Source of the DNA: Sporomusa acidovorans
Lineage (GTDB): Bacteria > Bacillota > Negativicutes > Sporomusales > Sporomusaceae
Assembly: GCF_900101845.1 (NCBI RefSeq)
Contig: NZ_FNAM01000010.1
Coordinates: 62,001 to 126,000, forward strand
Length of the DNA: 64,000 nt
Reading direction: 5' to 3'
The notes below the pieces were generated by a model. It saw only the letters and a program-made list of their open reading frames with translations, had not been told where the DNA came from and searched no databases. How positions within the stretch are numbered: the first letter of the stretch is position 1; the number at the start of each line of letters is the position of its first letter. The position numbers were made by a program, and so were the translations under genes. Shown here piece by piece: positions 42,277 through 50,448 of the stretch.

Positions 42277-43242
42277 ATGAATAGAAAGAGTTTTAGTTTT
42301 GTGGCTATACTTGTATTTTTATGTTTGTTGCTCATTGGCTGCAGTATGCAGCCCCAGAAAAAACCTGATACGCAGCCGTCTCCAACGCCTCCCCAACAGG
42401 CGGCTGAGCAGAATGAGCCGGCAATTACCGTATTTATGCATGAAACCGGCGAAAAGAAAACCATGAAGATGGAGGATTATATAGCCGGGGTGGTTGCGGG
42501 AGAAATGAAAAACGATTGGCCGGTAGAGGCATTGGCAGCTCAGGCGATTATTGCCCGTACCTTTACGCTGGAGGCTATAGAAACCAAGGGGGGCGTCCCT
42601 GAGCGCGGCACGCAGGCATCTACTGATATCAAGGAATTTCAGGCCTATGATGCCAAAGCCGTGAATGATAATGTGCGCAAGGCCGTTGAAATGACACGCG
42701 GCATGATTATGACCTATCAAGGCAAGCCAACCAAAAGCTGGTTTCACGCATCGGCGGGCGGGATTACTGCTACGGCCAAAGAAGGCCTGAACTACCGGGA
42801 TGCCGAGCCGCCCTATATTCTATCAGTGCAATCGCCGGATGAACTCGCCCCTGATGACGTTAAAAATTGGACCATTGTTTTCCCGAAAGAAGATATTATC
42901 AACGCACTGGCCAAACTGGGGAAAAAAGTATCTGACATCAGCAGTGTCGAAATTTCGCAAAAGGGTCCGTCAGGAAGGGCTACGATATTGATGATTAATA
43001 AGCAAGTAGAAGTATCGGGACCTGATTTTAGAGTGGCGCTGGATAGCACCAAACTAAAATCGATGCTGCTGGATAAAATAATTGTCGGCGAAGAGGGAGT
43101 TACCTTTGCCGGCAAAGGGTATGGCCATGGTGTCGGCATGTCCCAGTGGGGGGCTAACCGGATGGCCAAAGACGGAAAAAAACCGGAAGAGATTGTTAGC
43201 CATTACTTCAAGGATATAACCATAGAAAAGCGCTGGAATTAG
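42277..43242 (+). CDS. SpoIID/LytB-domain lipoprotein
   Basis: The 321-residue lipoprotein (lipobox LLIGCS) has a SpoIID/LytB domain (about 55-315) with MKMEDYIAGVVAGEMKNDWP, the AQAIIARTFTL block and a C-terminal GYGHGVGMSQWGA. SpoIID enzymes are lytic transglycosylases that act during engulfment or germination. Standing next to the gerK operon suggests a spore role; a true SpoIID would usually sit elsewhere, so this is a paralogue. Confidence 0.88.
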   Translation: MNRKSFSFVAILVFLCLLLIGCSMQPQKKPDTQPSPTPPQQAAEQNEPAITVFMHETGEKKTMKMEDYIAGVVAGEMKNDWPVEALAAQAIIARTFTLEAIETKGGVPERGTQASTDIKEFQAYDAKAVNDNVRKAVEMTRGMIMTYQGKPTKSWFHASAGGITATAKEGLNYRDAEPPYILSVQSPDELAPDDVKNWTIVFPKEDIINALAKLGKKVSDISSVEISQKGPSGRATILMINKQVEVSGPDFRVALDSTKLKSMLLDKIIVGEEGVTFAGKGYGHGVGMSQWGANRMAKDGKKPEEIVSHYFKDITIEKRWN

Positions 43243-43297
43243 GGCTTACATGGCGGCGTCCGTTCGATCCGGTAAATGCTGAGGAGGCTGTCTGGCG

Positions 43298-44962
43298 GTG
43301 GGGCTATCCAATACGAAAAAAACGTGCTCTTTTAGAAAACTGTCGGATATTCTGCCGGGCAATTCTCTGGATACATTGAAGGTACGTGTTGCCGCCCTAA
43401 AGCAATTGGTAAAAGACAGCACCGAACTCGGCGAAGACATGTCCGGTATTGTTGCCGAGCTTAGGGCGGTACCGGCTGCCGGTGAAGAGCAATTTCTGTT
43501 TACCCCGCAACTGGGGCTGAATGTTCAACTGCTAAAAACAATATTTCGCGATTGCGATGATGTAAAATTTCGTTTCTTTAAAACCGCAGGCCGGCAGGCG
43601 CTGCTGGTAACTTTAGATGGAATGACAGATACTCCTACACTGGAAGATAATATTTTGCAGCCGCTTATGCAAGCCCCTGCAGGCAATTTCGACTTAAGGC
43701 GCTTCGTTGAAGAACGGTTAACTGTGACTAACGTAACTATTGAGGATCAGGGAAGCGCTGCCATTGAAGCCTTGATGAGCGGCAACGCCCTGGTCATGAT
43801 TGATGGGATTGCCGATATTCTGTCAGTCAGTGCGACCAAGCATGTAAAACGAAGTGTTAGCACACCGGTGACGGAAGAAAATATCCGGGGGCCGCAGGAC
43901 GCCTTTAATGAAACTCTGGCAGATAATATTGTTCTGATTCGCCGCCGGGCAAAAGACACAAATATAAAAGTCCGTGTCATTACAGTCGGTACACGCAGCA
44001 AAACCTCAGTGGCGGTTATTTATTCGGCTGCTTTGGTCAAACCCGGACTTGTGGAGGAAGTCGAGCGGCGCATCAAAGACTTGAAAGTAGATCAAGTGTT
44101 GGTATCCAAAGTGGTGGAAGATGCCATGGTAGATCATCCTTGGACACCTTTCCCCCAGCTTGACGTGACGGAACGGCCGGAGAAAGTGGTAGCAGCTGTT
44201 TATGAAGGCCGGGTAGGCGTGCTTGTGGATAATACGCCTTTTAGTATCATTGTACCATGTACTTACGCCAGTATGATGAACGCCGTGGAAGATTACACCA
44301 TGCCGGCATCGGTAGCCTGCCTTGTCCGTGTGAGCCGTCATGTGGCAGCGTTTATCGCCATTTATACACCGGCGCTTTATATTGCGATTGTCTCCTTTCA
44401 TCCGGGCATGCTGCCGACCGGTTTAGCGATTTCGCTGGCGGAACTCAGGGCACGTACGCCCTTCCCATCCTTTTTGGAAGCTATCATTATGGAAATCATG
44501 CTGGAACTATTCCAGGAGTCTGTCGCCAGGTTGCCTAAAAAGCTTTCCAGCGCGGCCAGTATGGTTGGGGCTTTTGTTATCGGGACAACGGTCGTACAAG
44601 CCGGTTTGGTCAATCCGTTCTTGGTGGTGGTTACGGCGATTACGGCAATTGCCTCCTATGTAATGCCTCACTATTCCTTAGGTTTGGCACTGCGATCATT
44701 ACGGATACCGATTTTATTCCTGGCCTCAACATTGGGCCTGTATGGCGTTATGCTGGGTGTCATTATTATTACGGTTCATTTGTGCTCCTTAAAAAATTTC
44801 GGCGAATCTTATTTAGGCGGTATATTGGATGTGAATCTTTTGACTGATTGGAAAGACGGGTTTGTCCGGCTGCCGCATAAGTTTATGAAGAGCAGGCCGG
44901 TTGAATTTGGGGCGCAAGACAAAAAACGGCGTGGTGACGGCACAGATTATGGTCAATCTTGA
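43298..44962 (+). CDS. gerKA: Spore germination receptor subunit A
   Basis: The 554-residue GerA-family protein has N-terminal hydrophilic domains (about 1-290) and four to five membrane helices (about 295-500). GVRVRVITVGTRSKTS-like and HPWTPFPQLDVTERPEK segments are conserved in the family. It forms the nutrient receptor in the spore inner membrane with subunits B and C. It starts at GTG 43298 after AGGAGG. Confidence 0.9.
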   Translation: MGLSNTKKTCSFRKLSDILPGNSLDTLKVRVAALKQLVKDSTELGEDMSGIVAELRAVPAAGEEQFLFTPQLGLNVQLLKTIFRDCDDVKFRFFKTAGRQALLVTLDGMTDTPTLEDNILQPLMQAPAGNFDLRRFVEERLTVTNVTIEDQGSAAIEALMSGNALVMIDGIADILSVSATKHVKRSVSTPVTEENIRGPQDAFNETLADNIVLIRRRAKDTNIKVRVITVGTRSKTSVAVIYSAALVKPGLVEEVERRIKDLKVDQVLVSKVVEDAMVDHPWTPFPQLDVTERPEKVVAAVYEGRVGVLVDNTPFSIIVPCTYASMMNAVEDYTMPASVACLVRVSRHVAAFIAIYTPALYIAIVSFHPGMLPTGLAISLAELRARTPFPSFLEAIIMEIMLELFQESVARLPKKLSSAASMVGAFVIGTTVVQAGLVNPFLVVVTAITAIASYVMPHYSLGLALRSLRIPILFLASTLGLYGVMLGVIIITVHLCSLKNFGESYLGGILDVNLLTDWKDGFVRLPHKFMKSRPVEFGAQDKKRRGDGTDYGQS

Positions 44963-46052
44963 AGTTAAAAACAAAATGTCGGTTGCCCAGTTTGCTATTT
45001 TAGTGACTGCGGCCATGTTTGGCGGCCAGATTATCGGGCTGCCCAGTAAACTTGTCCCTCAGGCCGAACAATTTGCCTGGGTAAGTATTATCCTCGGCGG
45101 TGGCCTGTTCTTCGCGGCAGCCTGGCTGATGCTGAAACTGGGAGAACTCTATCCTGATTGCGACTATACTGAATATCTACCCAGACTTTTGGGAAAATGG
45201 CCGGGATTGGCCGTCATTGGTGGATTTATTGGCTTGTTTCTTATTGTTTCCTGGGCTAATCTCAGCCAGTTCAGTCAGGCGTTGACATTTTTCATGTTTG
45301 ACCGGACACCCAGTGATGTTGTTATTATGGGAATGCTGGGCGTGGTTGTTTATTGTGCATTACAGGATTTGGGTACTATTATCCGGGTTGTTGAGTTTAA
45401 CTTCTTTGTTGCTACCCTCATGATGGGGACGATTTGGTTGCTGGGCATCTTTAATTTCCAGCCCGAAAATATGCTGCCCTTTTGGACCGATAAGCCGCTA
45501 GGCATGGTAAAGGGGGCCATTGACATATGGGGCGTCTATGGCGGCTACGAAATAATTCTGCTGTTTTTTCCGCTTATTAATAAGGAAAAAGGCAGCCTTA
45601 CCCTGGCGCTGGCCGCTGCTATAGCTTTTGTTGTGGTGACAAGTGTCATAATTGTCGTTTTTACCGTTGGTGTTTTGACAGTAGAAGGGGTAAAAAGTGA
45701 ATCTTATCCGACATTGGTTGTGGTCAGAAGTGTTGAACTGCCGGGCACATTTATCGAGCGGCTGGAAAATTACCTGCTTGTCGCCTGGATCCCTTCGATT
45801 TTTAAGACTCTGGCAATTTTTGTTTATATTTGCAGTCAGACACTGGCTAAGCTATGGGGCTTTGCTGACCATCGGCCCTGGGTGCTGGCGCTGACCCCCG
45901 TCATCTTTACCGGAGCGACCCTGCTGAATGGACCGGAATTAATGAAACTGACTGATCAGGTGCTCACCTGGCTGGGACTTGCCTTATCAGTAGGCATTAT
46001 GCCCGTGGTTTATCTACTGGCCAAACGGCGCAGGCGGAGTAGTGTCAGGTGA
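44949..46052 (+). CDS. gerKB: Spore germination receptor subunit B
   Basis: The 367-residue APC-fold membrane protein has about ten helices. ATG 44949 overlaps the gerKA stop by 14 bases and gives the family-like N-terminus MVNLEVKNKMSVAQFAILV. GerB subunits bind the germinant amino acid or sugar. It overlaps gerKC by 4 bases. Confidence 0.88.
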   Translation: MVNLEVKNKMSVAQFAILVTAAMFGGQIIGLPSKLVPQAEQFAWVSIILGGGLFFAAAWLMLKLGELYPDCDYTEYLPRLLGKWPGLAVIGGFIGLFLIVSWANLSQFSQALTFFMFDRTPSDVVIMGMLGVVVYCALQDLGTIIRVVEFNFFVATLMMGTIWLLGIFNFQPENMLPFWTDKPLGMVKGAIDIWGVYGGYEIILLFFPLINKEKGSLTLALAAAIAFVVVTSVIIVVFTVGVLTVEGVKSESYPTLVVVRSVELPGTFIERLENYLLVAWIPSIFKTLAIFVYICSQTLAKLWGFADHRPWVLALTPVIFTGATLLNGPELMKLTDQVLTWLGLALSVGIMPVVYLLAKRRRRSSVR

Positions 46053-47269
46053 AGGGGAAGCGGCGGTTGACCGGTCTTGTGTTTGTTGTGCTGATTTCCA
46101 TACTTATTAGTGGCTGTTGGGACCGGCGTGAACTTCAGGACAGAAACTTTGTCTTGGCGGTAGCCATTGATGTGGCCGACGCCGGTAAAAAGCCCGGCCA
46201 AAGTCAGGCCGGGCTGCAGACCAAAACCTTCGTCCAACCGCATGGCGACAAACAGTACCGGCTCAGTCTCCAGATTCTGCGGTTGGGGCAAGCGGGCGGG
46301 GGCGAGGATAGTCAGCAAGCAGGCGGCAAGACGGGGCCTAGAACCTATGTGATGTCAAATACCGGCCAGTCGTTGTTTGAAATGGTGCGCGATATGCTGG
46401 GACAAAGCAGCAAATCGCTTTATTTTGAACACATTCAGGCTATTGTAATTAGTGAAGCGGCCGTACGGCAGGCAGGGTTAAAACCTATCCTTGACTGGTT
46501 TTTGCGCGATGCGGAAATGCGCTGGCGGATAAAGGTATTTGTCACACCCGGCGAGGCCAGGCCAATCATTGAATATGCGCCGCCAAGCAAAGAAGCGGGC
46601 GGCATCTATCTGGCTAATATTCTTCGCAACCATCTGAAAAATGTCCATGTTGCTGGGGCGCGAACCGATCTTGGTAATATCAGTGTTATGCTGGAAAATA
46701 AACAGGATATGGGTATTCCGTGCCTGGAAATGACCGACAATATCGTAAAAGCCAGAGGTGTTGCTTTATTTAAAAAAGACAAGTTTGTCGGTTATGCTGA
46801 TGAGCAGGCGGTAGCCGGGATAAAATATATCCGGGGAACAGAAAAGTCTGCCGTTATAACCGTGCCAGGTGACAACCCCGGCGAGGTGGTAACCTATGAA
46901 TTGTTTTCTCATGACACCCAGCTGGAACCCCATGTAGATGGTGAGCACATTTATTTTACGCTTGATATTACTATGCGGGGAAATCTGGGAGAGTATCAGG
47001 CCCGGAATCAGGTGAAGGGGGCAGGGGATCCCGCTTTTATTCAGCGAATTGAGGTCAAAACAGCCGAGGAAGTTAAACGAATTGTGCTGTACGGGAAAGA
47101 TACCTGTCAATCAATGGGAGTGGATATTCTTACTTTTTCGTCAAAGCTTAAGACCGATTATCCTAAAACCTGGGCGAAAATCAAAGACCATTGGGGTGAA
47201 ATCTTTCCGAATGTCCCGTTAGTGGTATCGGTCAATGTGGTTATTAACCAATTAGGTGAGCACAAATGA
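46049..47269 (+). CDS. gerKC: Spore germination receptor subunit C (lipoprotein)
   Basis: The 406-residue lipoprotein has lipobox LISGCWD, the typical GerC start, followed by WDRRELQDRNFVLAVAIDV. The three-domain GerC fold spans the rest. GTG 46049 overlaps the gerKB stop. It ends the A-B-C receptor operon, followed by two tiny overlapping frames. Confidence 0.9.
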   Translation: MKGKRRLTGLVFVVLISILISGCWDRRELQDRNFVLAVAIDVADAGKKPGQSQAGLQTKTFVQPHGDKQYRLSLQILRLGQAGGGEDSQQAGGKTGPRTYVMSNTGQSLFEMVRDMLGQSSKSLYFEHIQAIVISEAAVRQAGLKPILDWFLRDAEMRWRIKVFVTPGEARPIIEYAPPSKEAGGIYLANILRNHLKNVHVAGARTDLGNISVMLENKQDMGIPCLEMTDNIVKARGVALFKKDKFVGYADEQAVAGIKYIRGTEKSAVITVPGDNPGEVVTYELFSHDTQLEPHVDGEHIYFTLDITMRGNLGEYQARNQVKGAGDPAFIQRIEVKTAEEVKRIVLYGKDTCQSMGVDILTFSSKLKTDYPKTWAKIKDHWGEIFPNVPLVVSVNVVINQLGEHK

Positions 47270-47322
47270 AACAGCACCTTATGCAGGCGGTTAAAAGGCG
47301 TTATAAGGACTGGCTATCTTGA
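47266..47322 (+). CDS. Possible 18-residue micro-ORF after gerKC
   Basis: ATG 47266 overlaps the gerKC stop (ATGA) after AGGTGAG and encodes MKQHLMQAVKRRYKDWLS. Its stop overlaps the next micro-ORF. The chain of overlaps suggests translation, or the wreck of a fourth receptor gene. Confidence 0.25.
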   Translation: MKQHLMQAVKRRYKDWLS

Positions 47323-47393
47323 TGAAAACGAAACAGTCGGGGCGAATTTATCTTAGGGGTAGAGGAAGTCTGCAGTTGATTGAAAGCAAATAA
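47322..47393 (+). CDS. Possible 23-residue micro-ORF after gerKC
   Basis: ATG 47322 overlaps the preceding stop (TGATG). It encodes a basic peptide beginning MKTKQSGRIYLRGRG and ends exactly against the convergent gene that starts at 47394. No homology is recognised. Confidence 0.2.
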   Translation: MKTKQSGRIYLRGRGSLQLIESK

Positions 47394-47624
47394 CTATTTA
47401 AAAATAACGGTAAATAGCCACAGGGTCAGTGCGGCGGCGGCATAGAAGGCCGCCGTTTTGCGTGCGAAATTCGCTTCACGGTAGCGGACGTTTTGTTGAT
47501 ATAAAACCAGGCTAAGCCCCCAGGCAACCACCGCTGTCACAAAAAAAACAATGAGCAGCCACAGGGTAGTCTTGTGAACGATTTGGTAGGCAAGTTTTTG
47601 CCAATAATAGGCTAGAATATCCAA
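47394..47624 (-). CDS. Small membrane protein, unknown
   Basis: TTG 47624 follows GGGAGG by 8 bases and gives 76 residues with two membrane helices (TTLWLLIVFFVTAVVAWGL and AAFYAAAALTLWLFTVIF). The frame stays open upstream to 47744, without a ribosome site. It faces the gerK operon and diverges from yabP. A sporulation role is possible from position only. Confidence 0.5.
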   Translation of the reverse strand: MDILAYYWQKLAYQIVHKTTLWLLIVFFVTAVVAWGLSLVLYQQNVRYREANFARKTAAFYAAAALTLWLFTVIFK

Positions 47625-47764
47625 TGCTAAAGCCTCCCGTAAATTCGGTTTTTCGTTTACTCCGGACTTTTTTCTAACAGTGACAGGATCATCTCGTTGT
47701 ACTATTATCTGCTTTCCTGGCATATACATAACTTGAAATAGCATTAACTGGGAGGGGAAATTTT

Positions 47765-48046
47765 ATGCCGATAGATAATAAAACTCCTAAATGGCGGCAT
47801 CAGTTGACGCTTGTTGAACGGGAAGAACTTAATGTCGACGGCGTTGTCAGCCTGGGAAGCTATGACGAAAAGGAAATTGTCATGGAGACCGAACAAGGCA
47901 TATTAACGATCAGAGGCGAAGGCCTTAATATTAAACAACTGAATCTAGAGGAAGGAAATATTATTATCGAAGGTACGGTAAAAGGGCTAAACTATGAAGA
48001 AGAACTGCGCCAGAAAAAAGGTCTGCTGGATCGGTTTTTGAAGTAG
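47765..48046 (+). CDS. yabP: Sporulation protein YabP
   Basis: The 93-residue YabP-family protein has the GVVSLGSYDEKEIVMET core and TIRGEGLNIKQLNLEEG. It is a sigma-E-controlled mother-cell protein in Bacillus, related to YqfC. ATG 47765 follows GGGAGGGG. It is separated from yabQ by a lytic transglycosylase gene. Confidence 0.88.
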   Translation: MPIDNKTPKWRHQLTLVEREELNVDGVVSLGSYDEKEIVMETEQGILTIRGEGLNIKQLNLEEGNIIIEGTVKGLNYEEELRQKKGLLDRFLK

Positions 48047-48047
48047 C

Positions 48048-48776
48048 GTGCGCAGCCGGGCGTTGTCACTATGGCTGTTCCTGCTGTTGTTATTGGTCGT
48101 ACAAGGGATGGTTTACAGCCTGGCAATCAGCCTTGCTGAGTATAGTCGGCGTGCCGTATATGATCATTTCACGGCAAAAACAGCTTCTTTGCGGGAAGTG
48201 AAGGGGTTACCCTATGCTGACCTTATGAATAGGGCCGGCAAAACCTACGGAGTAAGTCCTGAACTTGTTGCTGCGATTATAAAGGCCGAAAGCGCCTTTG
48301 ATCCCCGGGCTCTTTCCAAGGCCGGTGCTTATGGTATCATGCAGGTTATGCCTGACACCTGGCGGCTTGTCAATCGTCAAGCGCTGGTGTGTACCGGCCG
48401 CCACGACGGGGAGTGCGGCAGTGACTGTTTTTATAATCCCGAGTTAAATATCGCAGTTGGTACTTGCTATCTTGGTGAACTTATGAAGCGGTACAAAAAT
48501 CATGCCGAGTTAGCGGTGGCGGCCTATAATGCCGGACCGGGAGCTGTTGATAAATATGGAGGAATTCCGCCTTATGCCGAAACCAAAGAATATGTAGGCA
48601 GAGTGATAAATTATTGGTATCGGATAAGCGGACAATTACCACCAGGCTTGTTGTCAAATGAGATTTGGCTGAAGATAACTGTGGTTTTGAGTTGGAGCAT
48701 GATGACCACTGCTGCTGCGGTCATCGTGGCAGGTAGGTGCTTATTTAAACGCTTCCATTCTTTCTATTGGCGGTAA
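48048..48776 (+). CDS. Membrane-anchored lytic transglycosylase (SLT domain)
   Basis: The 242-residue protein has an N-terminal membrane helix (about 5-28) and an SLT domain (about 55-195). The catalytic Glu in AIIKAESAFDP, GAYGIMQVMPDTW and AVAAYNAGPGAV are visible, and a second membrane helix lies at the C-terminus. It cleaves peptidoglycan glycan strands. GTG 48048 starts 1 base after the yabP stop, so it is co-transcribed with sporulation genes and may act in the cortex or in engulfment. Standard yabP-yabQ pairs lack it. Confidence 0.85.
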   Translation: MRSRALSLWLFLLLLLVVQGMVYSLAISLAEYSRRAVYDHFTAKTASLREVKGLPYADLMNRAGKTYGVSPELVAAIIKAESAFDPRALSKAGAYGIMQVMPDTWRLVNRQALVCTGRHDGECGSDCFYNPELNIAVGTCYLGELMKRYKNHAELAVAAYNAGPGAVDKYGGIPPYAETKEYVGRVINYWYRISGQLPPGLLSNEIWLKITVVLSWSMMTTAAAVIVAGRCLFKRFHSFYWR

Positions 48777-48843
48777 GCTGCTGTTTTGCGCTCAGGACAG
48801 ATACAATATAAGGCAAGTGAGCAGGCTGGAAGGAGGGGAGCAG

Positions 48844-49326
48844 GTGGATTTTGGGACTCAGGTTAAAACATTTTTCATTATTGCAGCCACAGGGGTTTTC
48901 CTGGGGATGCTGTTTGATCTATATAGAGTGCTGCAGCGGTATTTTCGGCCGCCCTGGCTAGTGACATCAGTAGCTGATCTTATTTATTGCCTGCTGGCAG
49001 CGGCAATTGCATTTGCCGCCCTGCTTATCAGCAATTGGGGTGAACTTAGATTTTATGTGGTAATCGCCTTATTTTCCGGTATATTTTTTTATTTCAGGCT
49101 GGTTAGCCGGCCGGTGCTGAAAATGATCGTCGTTTTGCTAAAAACGACAGTCAGGGTTTGGCGGATGATTAAAAAAGTATTTGGGTTTGCGATTGTTAAG
49201 CCGGTCATTTGCCTTATCAAAACAGTCTCATGGCCGGCCAGATACCTGACTATAAAATCCAAAAAATGGTATAAAAAATGGCAATCGCCGCCGCTGCCGC
49301 CCAATGAGACGCCACCGCAGAAATAA
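48844..49326 (+). CDS. yabQ: Spore cortex protein YabQ
   Basis: The 160-residue membrane protein has an early DFGTQVKTFFIIAATGVFLGM helix, with about four helices in total and a basic C-terminus. YabQ is needed for spore cortex formation. GTG 48844 lies 7 bases after AAGGAGG; a GTG at 48817 would put that site inside the gene. Confidence 0.85.
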   Translation: MDFGTQVKTFFIIAATGVFLGMLFDLYRVLQRYFRPPWLVTSVADLIYCLLAAAIAFAALLISNWGELRFYVVIALFSGIFFYFRLVSRPVLKMIVVLLKTTVRVWRMIKKVFGFAIVKPVICLIKTVSWPARYLTIKSKKWYKKWQSPPLPPNETPPQK

Positions 49327-49421
49327 ATGTTGAGGAATTTTTTATATAATTTCCCAGCATAAAGAGGAATTGACGTATAAAGAGCGAATAAAATAATAAT
49401 CAATGTATTGTGGTGATGCTT

Positions 49422-49709
49422 ATGAGCGAAAGGCAGAAGACAATCAGAAAGTTTAGCTGGTTTCGACTGTGTCTTTTAGTTATGGCAGGATATTTTTGCT
49501 ATGCTATTATTGGACAACAGACTGAGTTGGCCAGAATTCACCAGGAAACGGAAATGGTGAATTCCCGGATGGCTGAGGCGGTTGAATTGAATAAAAGTCT
49601 GGTCGCTGAAAAAGAAAAGCTAAATACAGCTACTTATATCGAAAAGGTGGCCCGCGAGCAGCTTGGGTTAGTGAAACCGGGAGAAGTGCCTTATATTCCG
49701 TCACGGTAA
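49422..49709 (+). CDS. divIC: Septum formation initiator DivIC/FtsB-like
   Basis: The 95-residue bitopic protein has one membrane helix (about 15-33), a coiled coil (about 38-70) and a C-terminal YIEKVAREQLGLVKPGE motif typical of DivIC. It bridges DivIB and FtsL at the division septum. ATG 49422 follows GTGGTGATG. Confidence 0.9.
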   Translation: MSERQKTIRKFSWFRLCLLVMAGYFCYAIIGQQTELARIHQETEMVNSRMAEAVELNKSLVAEKEKLNTATYIEKVAREQLGLVKPGEVPYIPSR

Positions 49710-49721
49710 GTAAGTCATTTC

Positions 49722-49751
49722 TTGACACATTTTCACTGGCAAGGGTATAAT
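49722..49751 (+). promoter_or_regulatory. Promoter before yabR
   Basis: TTGACA (49722-49727) and TATAAT (49746-49751) are 18 bases apart, a near-consensus vegetative promoter. Confidence 0.75.
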
Positions 49752-49813
49752 ATGGATTGCGGGTTCCTAAAAATAAAAAGTACGAAAGATTTTAAGGAGG
49801 AAATTTGATTAGT

Positions 49814-50233
49814 ATGTCCATTGAAGTTGGCAGTGTTGTAGAAGGAGTTGTGACCGGCATTACTAACTTTGGCGCTTTTGTCGAGTTGCCGGGTGGAAAG
49901 GTAGGTTTAATTCACATCTCCGAAGTTGCTGACGTATACGTCCGCGATGTTAAGGATTTTTTAAAGGAACAGGACAAAGTGAAAGTTAAAGTCTTATCTG
50001 TAGATGATCGCGGCAAAATTGGCCTTTCCATTAAGCAGCTGCAACCTCCGGCACCAAGAAAACAGCATGCCAACGATTTCCGCCGTTCTAATAAAGTCAA
50101 CAGCCTGACATTTGAGGATAAGTTGAGTAAATTTCTAAAAGACAGTGATGAACGGTTGTCTGATCTGAAACGAAATACTGAGTCTAAGCGTGGTAGTGGG
50201 GGCCGTGGCGGCGTAGCGCGCCGGGCCGAGTAA
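49814..50233 (+). CDS. yabR: S1-domain RNA-binding protein YabR
   Basis: The 139-residue protein has an S1 fold at residues 1-75 (GSVVEGVVTGITNFGAFVELPGG split before ITNFGAF, and HISEVADVYV) and a basic tail. ATG 49814 gives the Bacillus-like MSIEVGS start; AAGGAGG lies 13 bases upstream and TTG 49805 is a nearer alternative. The function is probably linked to RNA or ribosomes. Confidence 0.88.
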   Translation: MSIEVGSVVEGVVTGITNFGAFVELPGGKVGLIHISEVADVYVRDVKDFLKEQDKVKVKVLSVDDRGKIGLSIKQLQPPAPRKQHANDFRRSNKVNSLTFEDKLSKFLKDSDERLSDLKRNTESKRGSGGRGGVARRAE

Positions 50234-50285
50234 ATAGTTTTCTCTCGACAAAAAAACGGAATAATTTAATGTGAAGTAGATTAAG

Positions 50286-50319
50286 AACCGCCTGGTGAGG
50301 AATAGCCAGGTGGTTTTTT
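50286..50319 (+). terminator. Terminator after yabR
   Basis: ACCGCCTGG pairs with CCAGGTGGT (50287-50314) and six T residues follow. Confidence 0.85.
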
Positions 50320-50448
50320 GCCGCTTGCATTGAATTTATGTCGGATTTTTTTGTGTGTAAGGGTACTTAAACAGACAGATATTTTATTGGAAACTTCTGT
50401 AAAATTTAAGCACAGGTGTAAGACACATTTTTACAGGGGTGAAGAACC

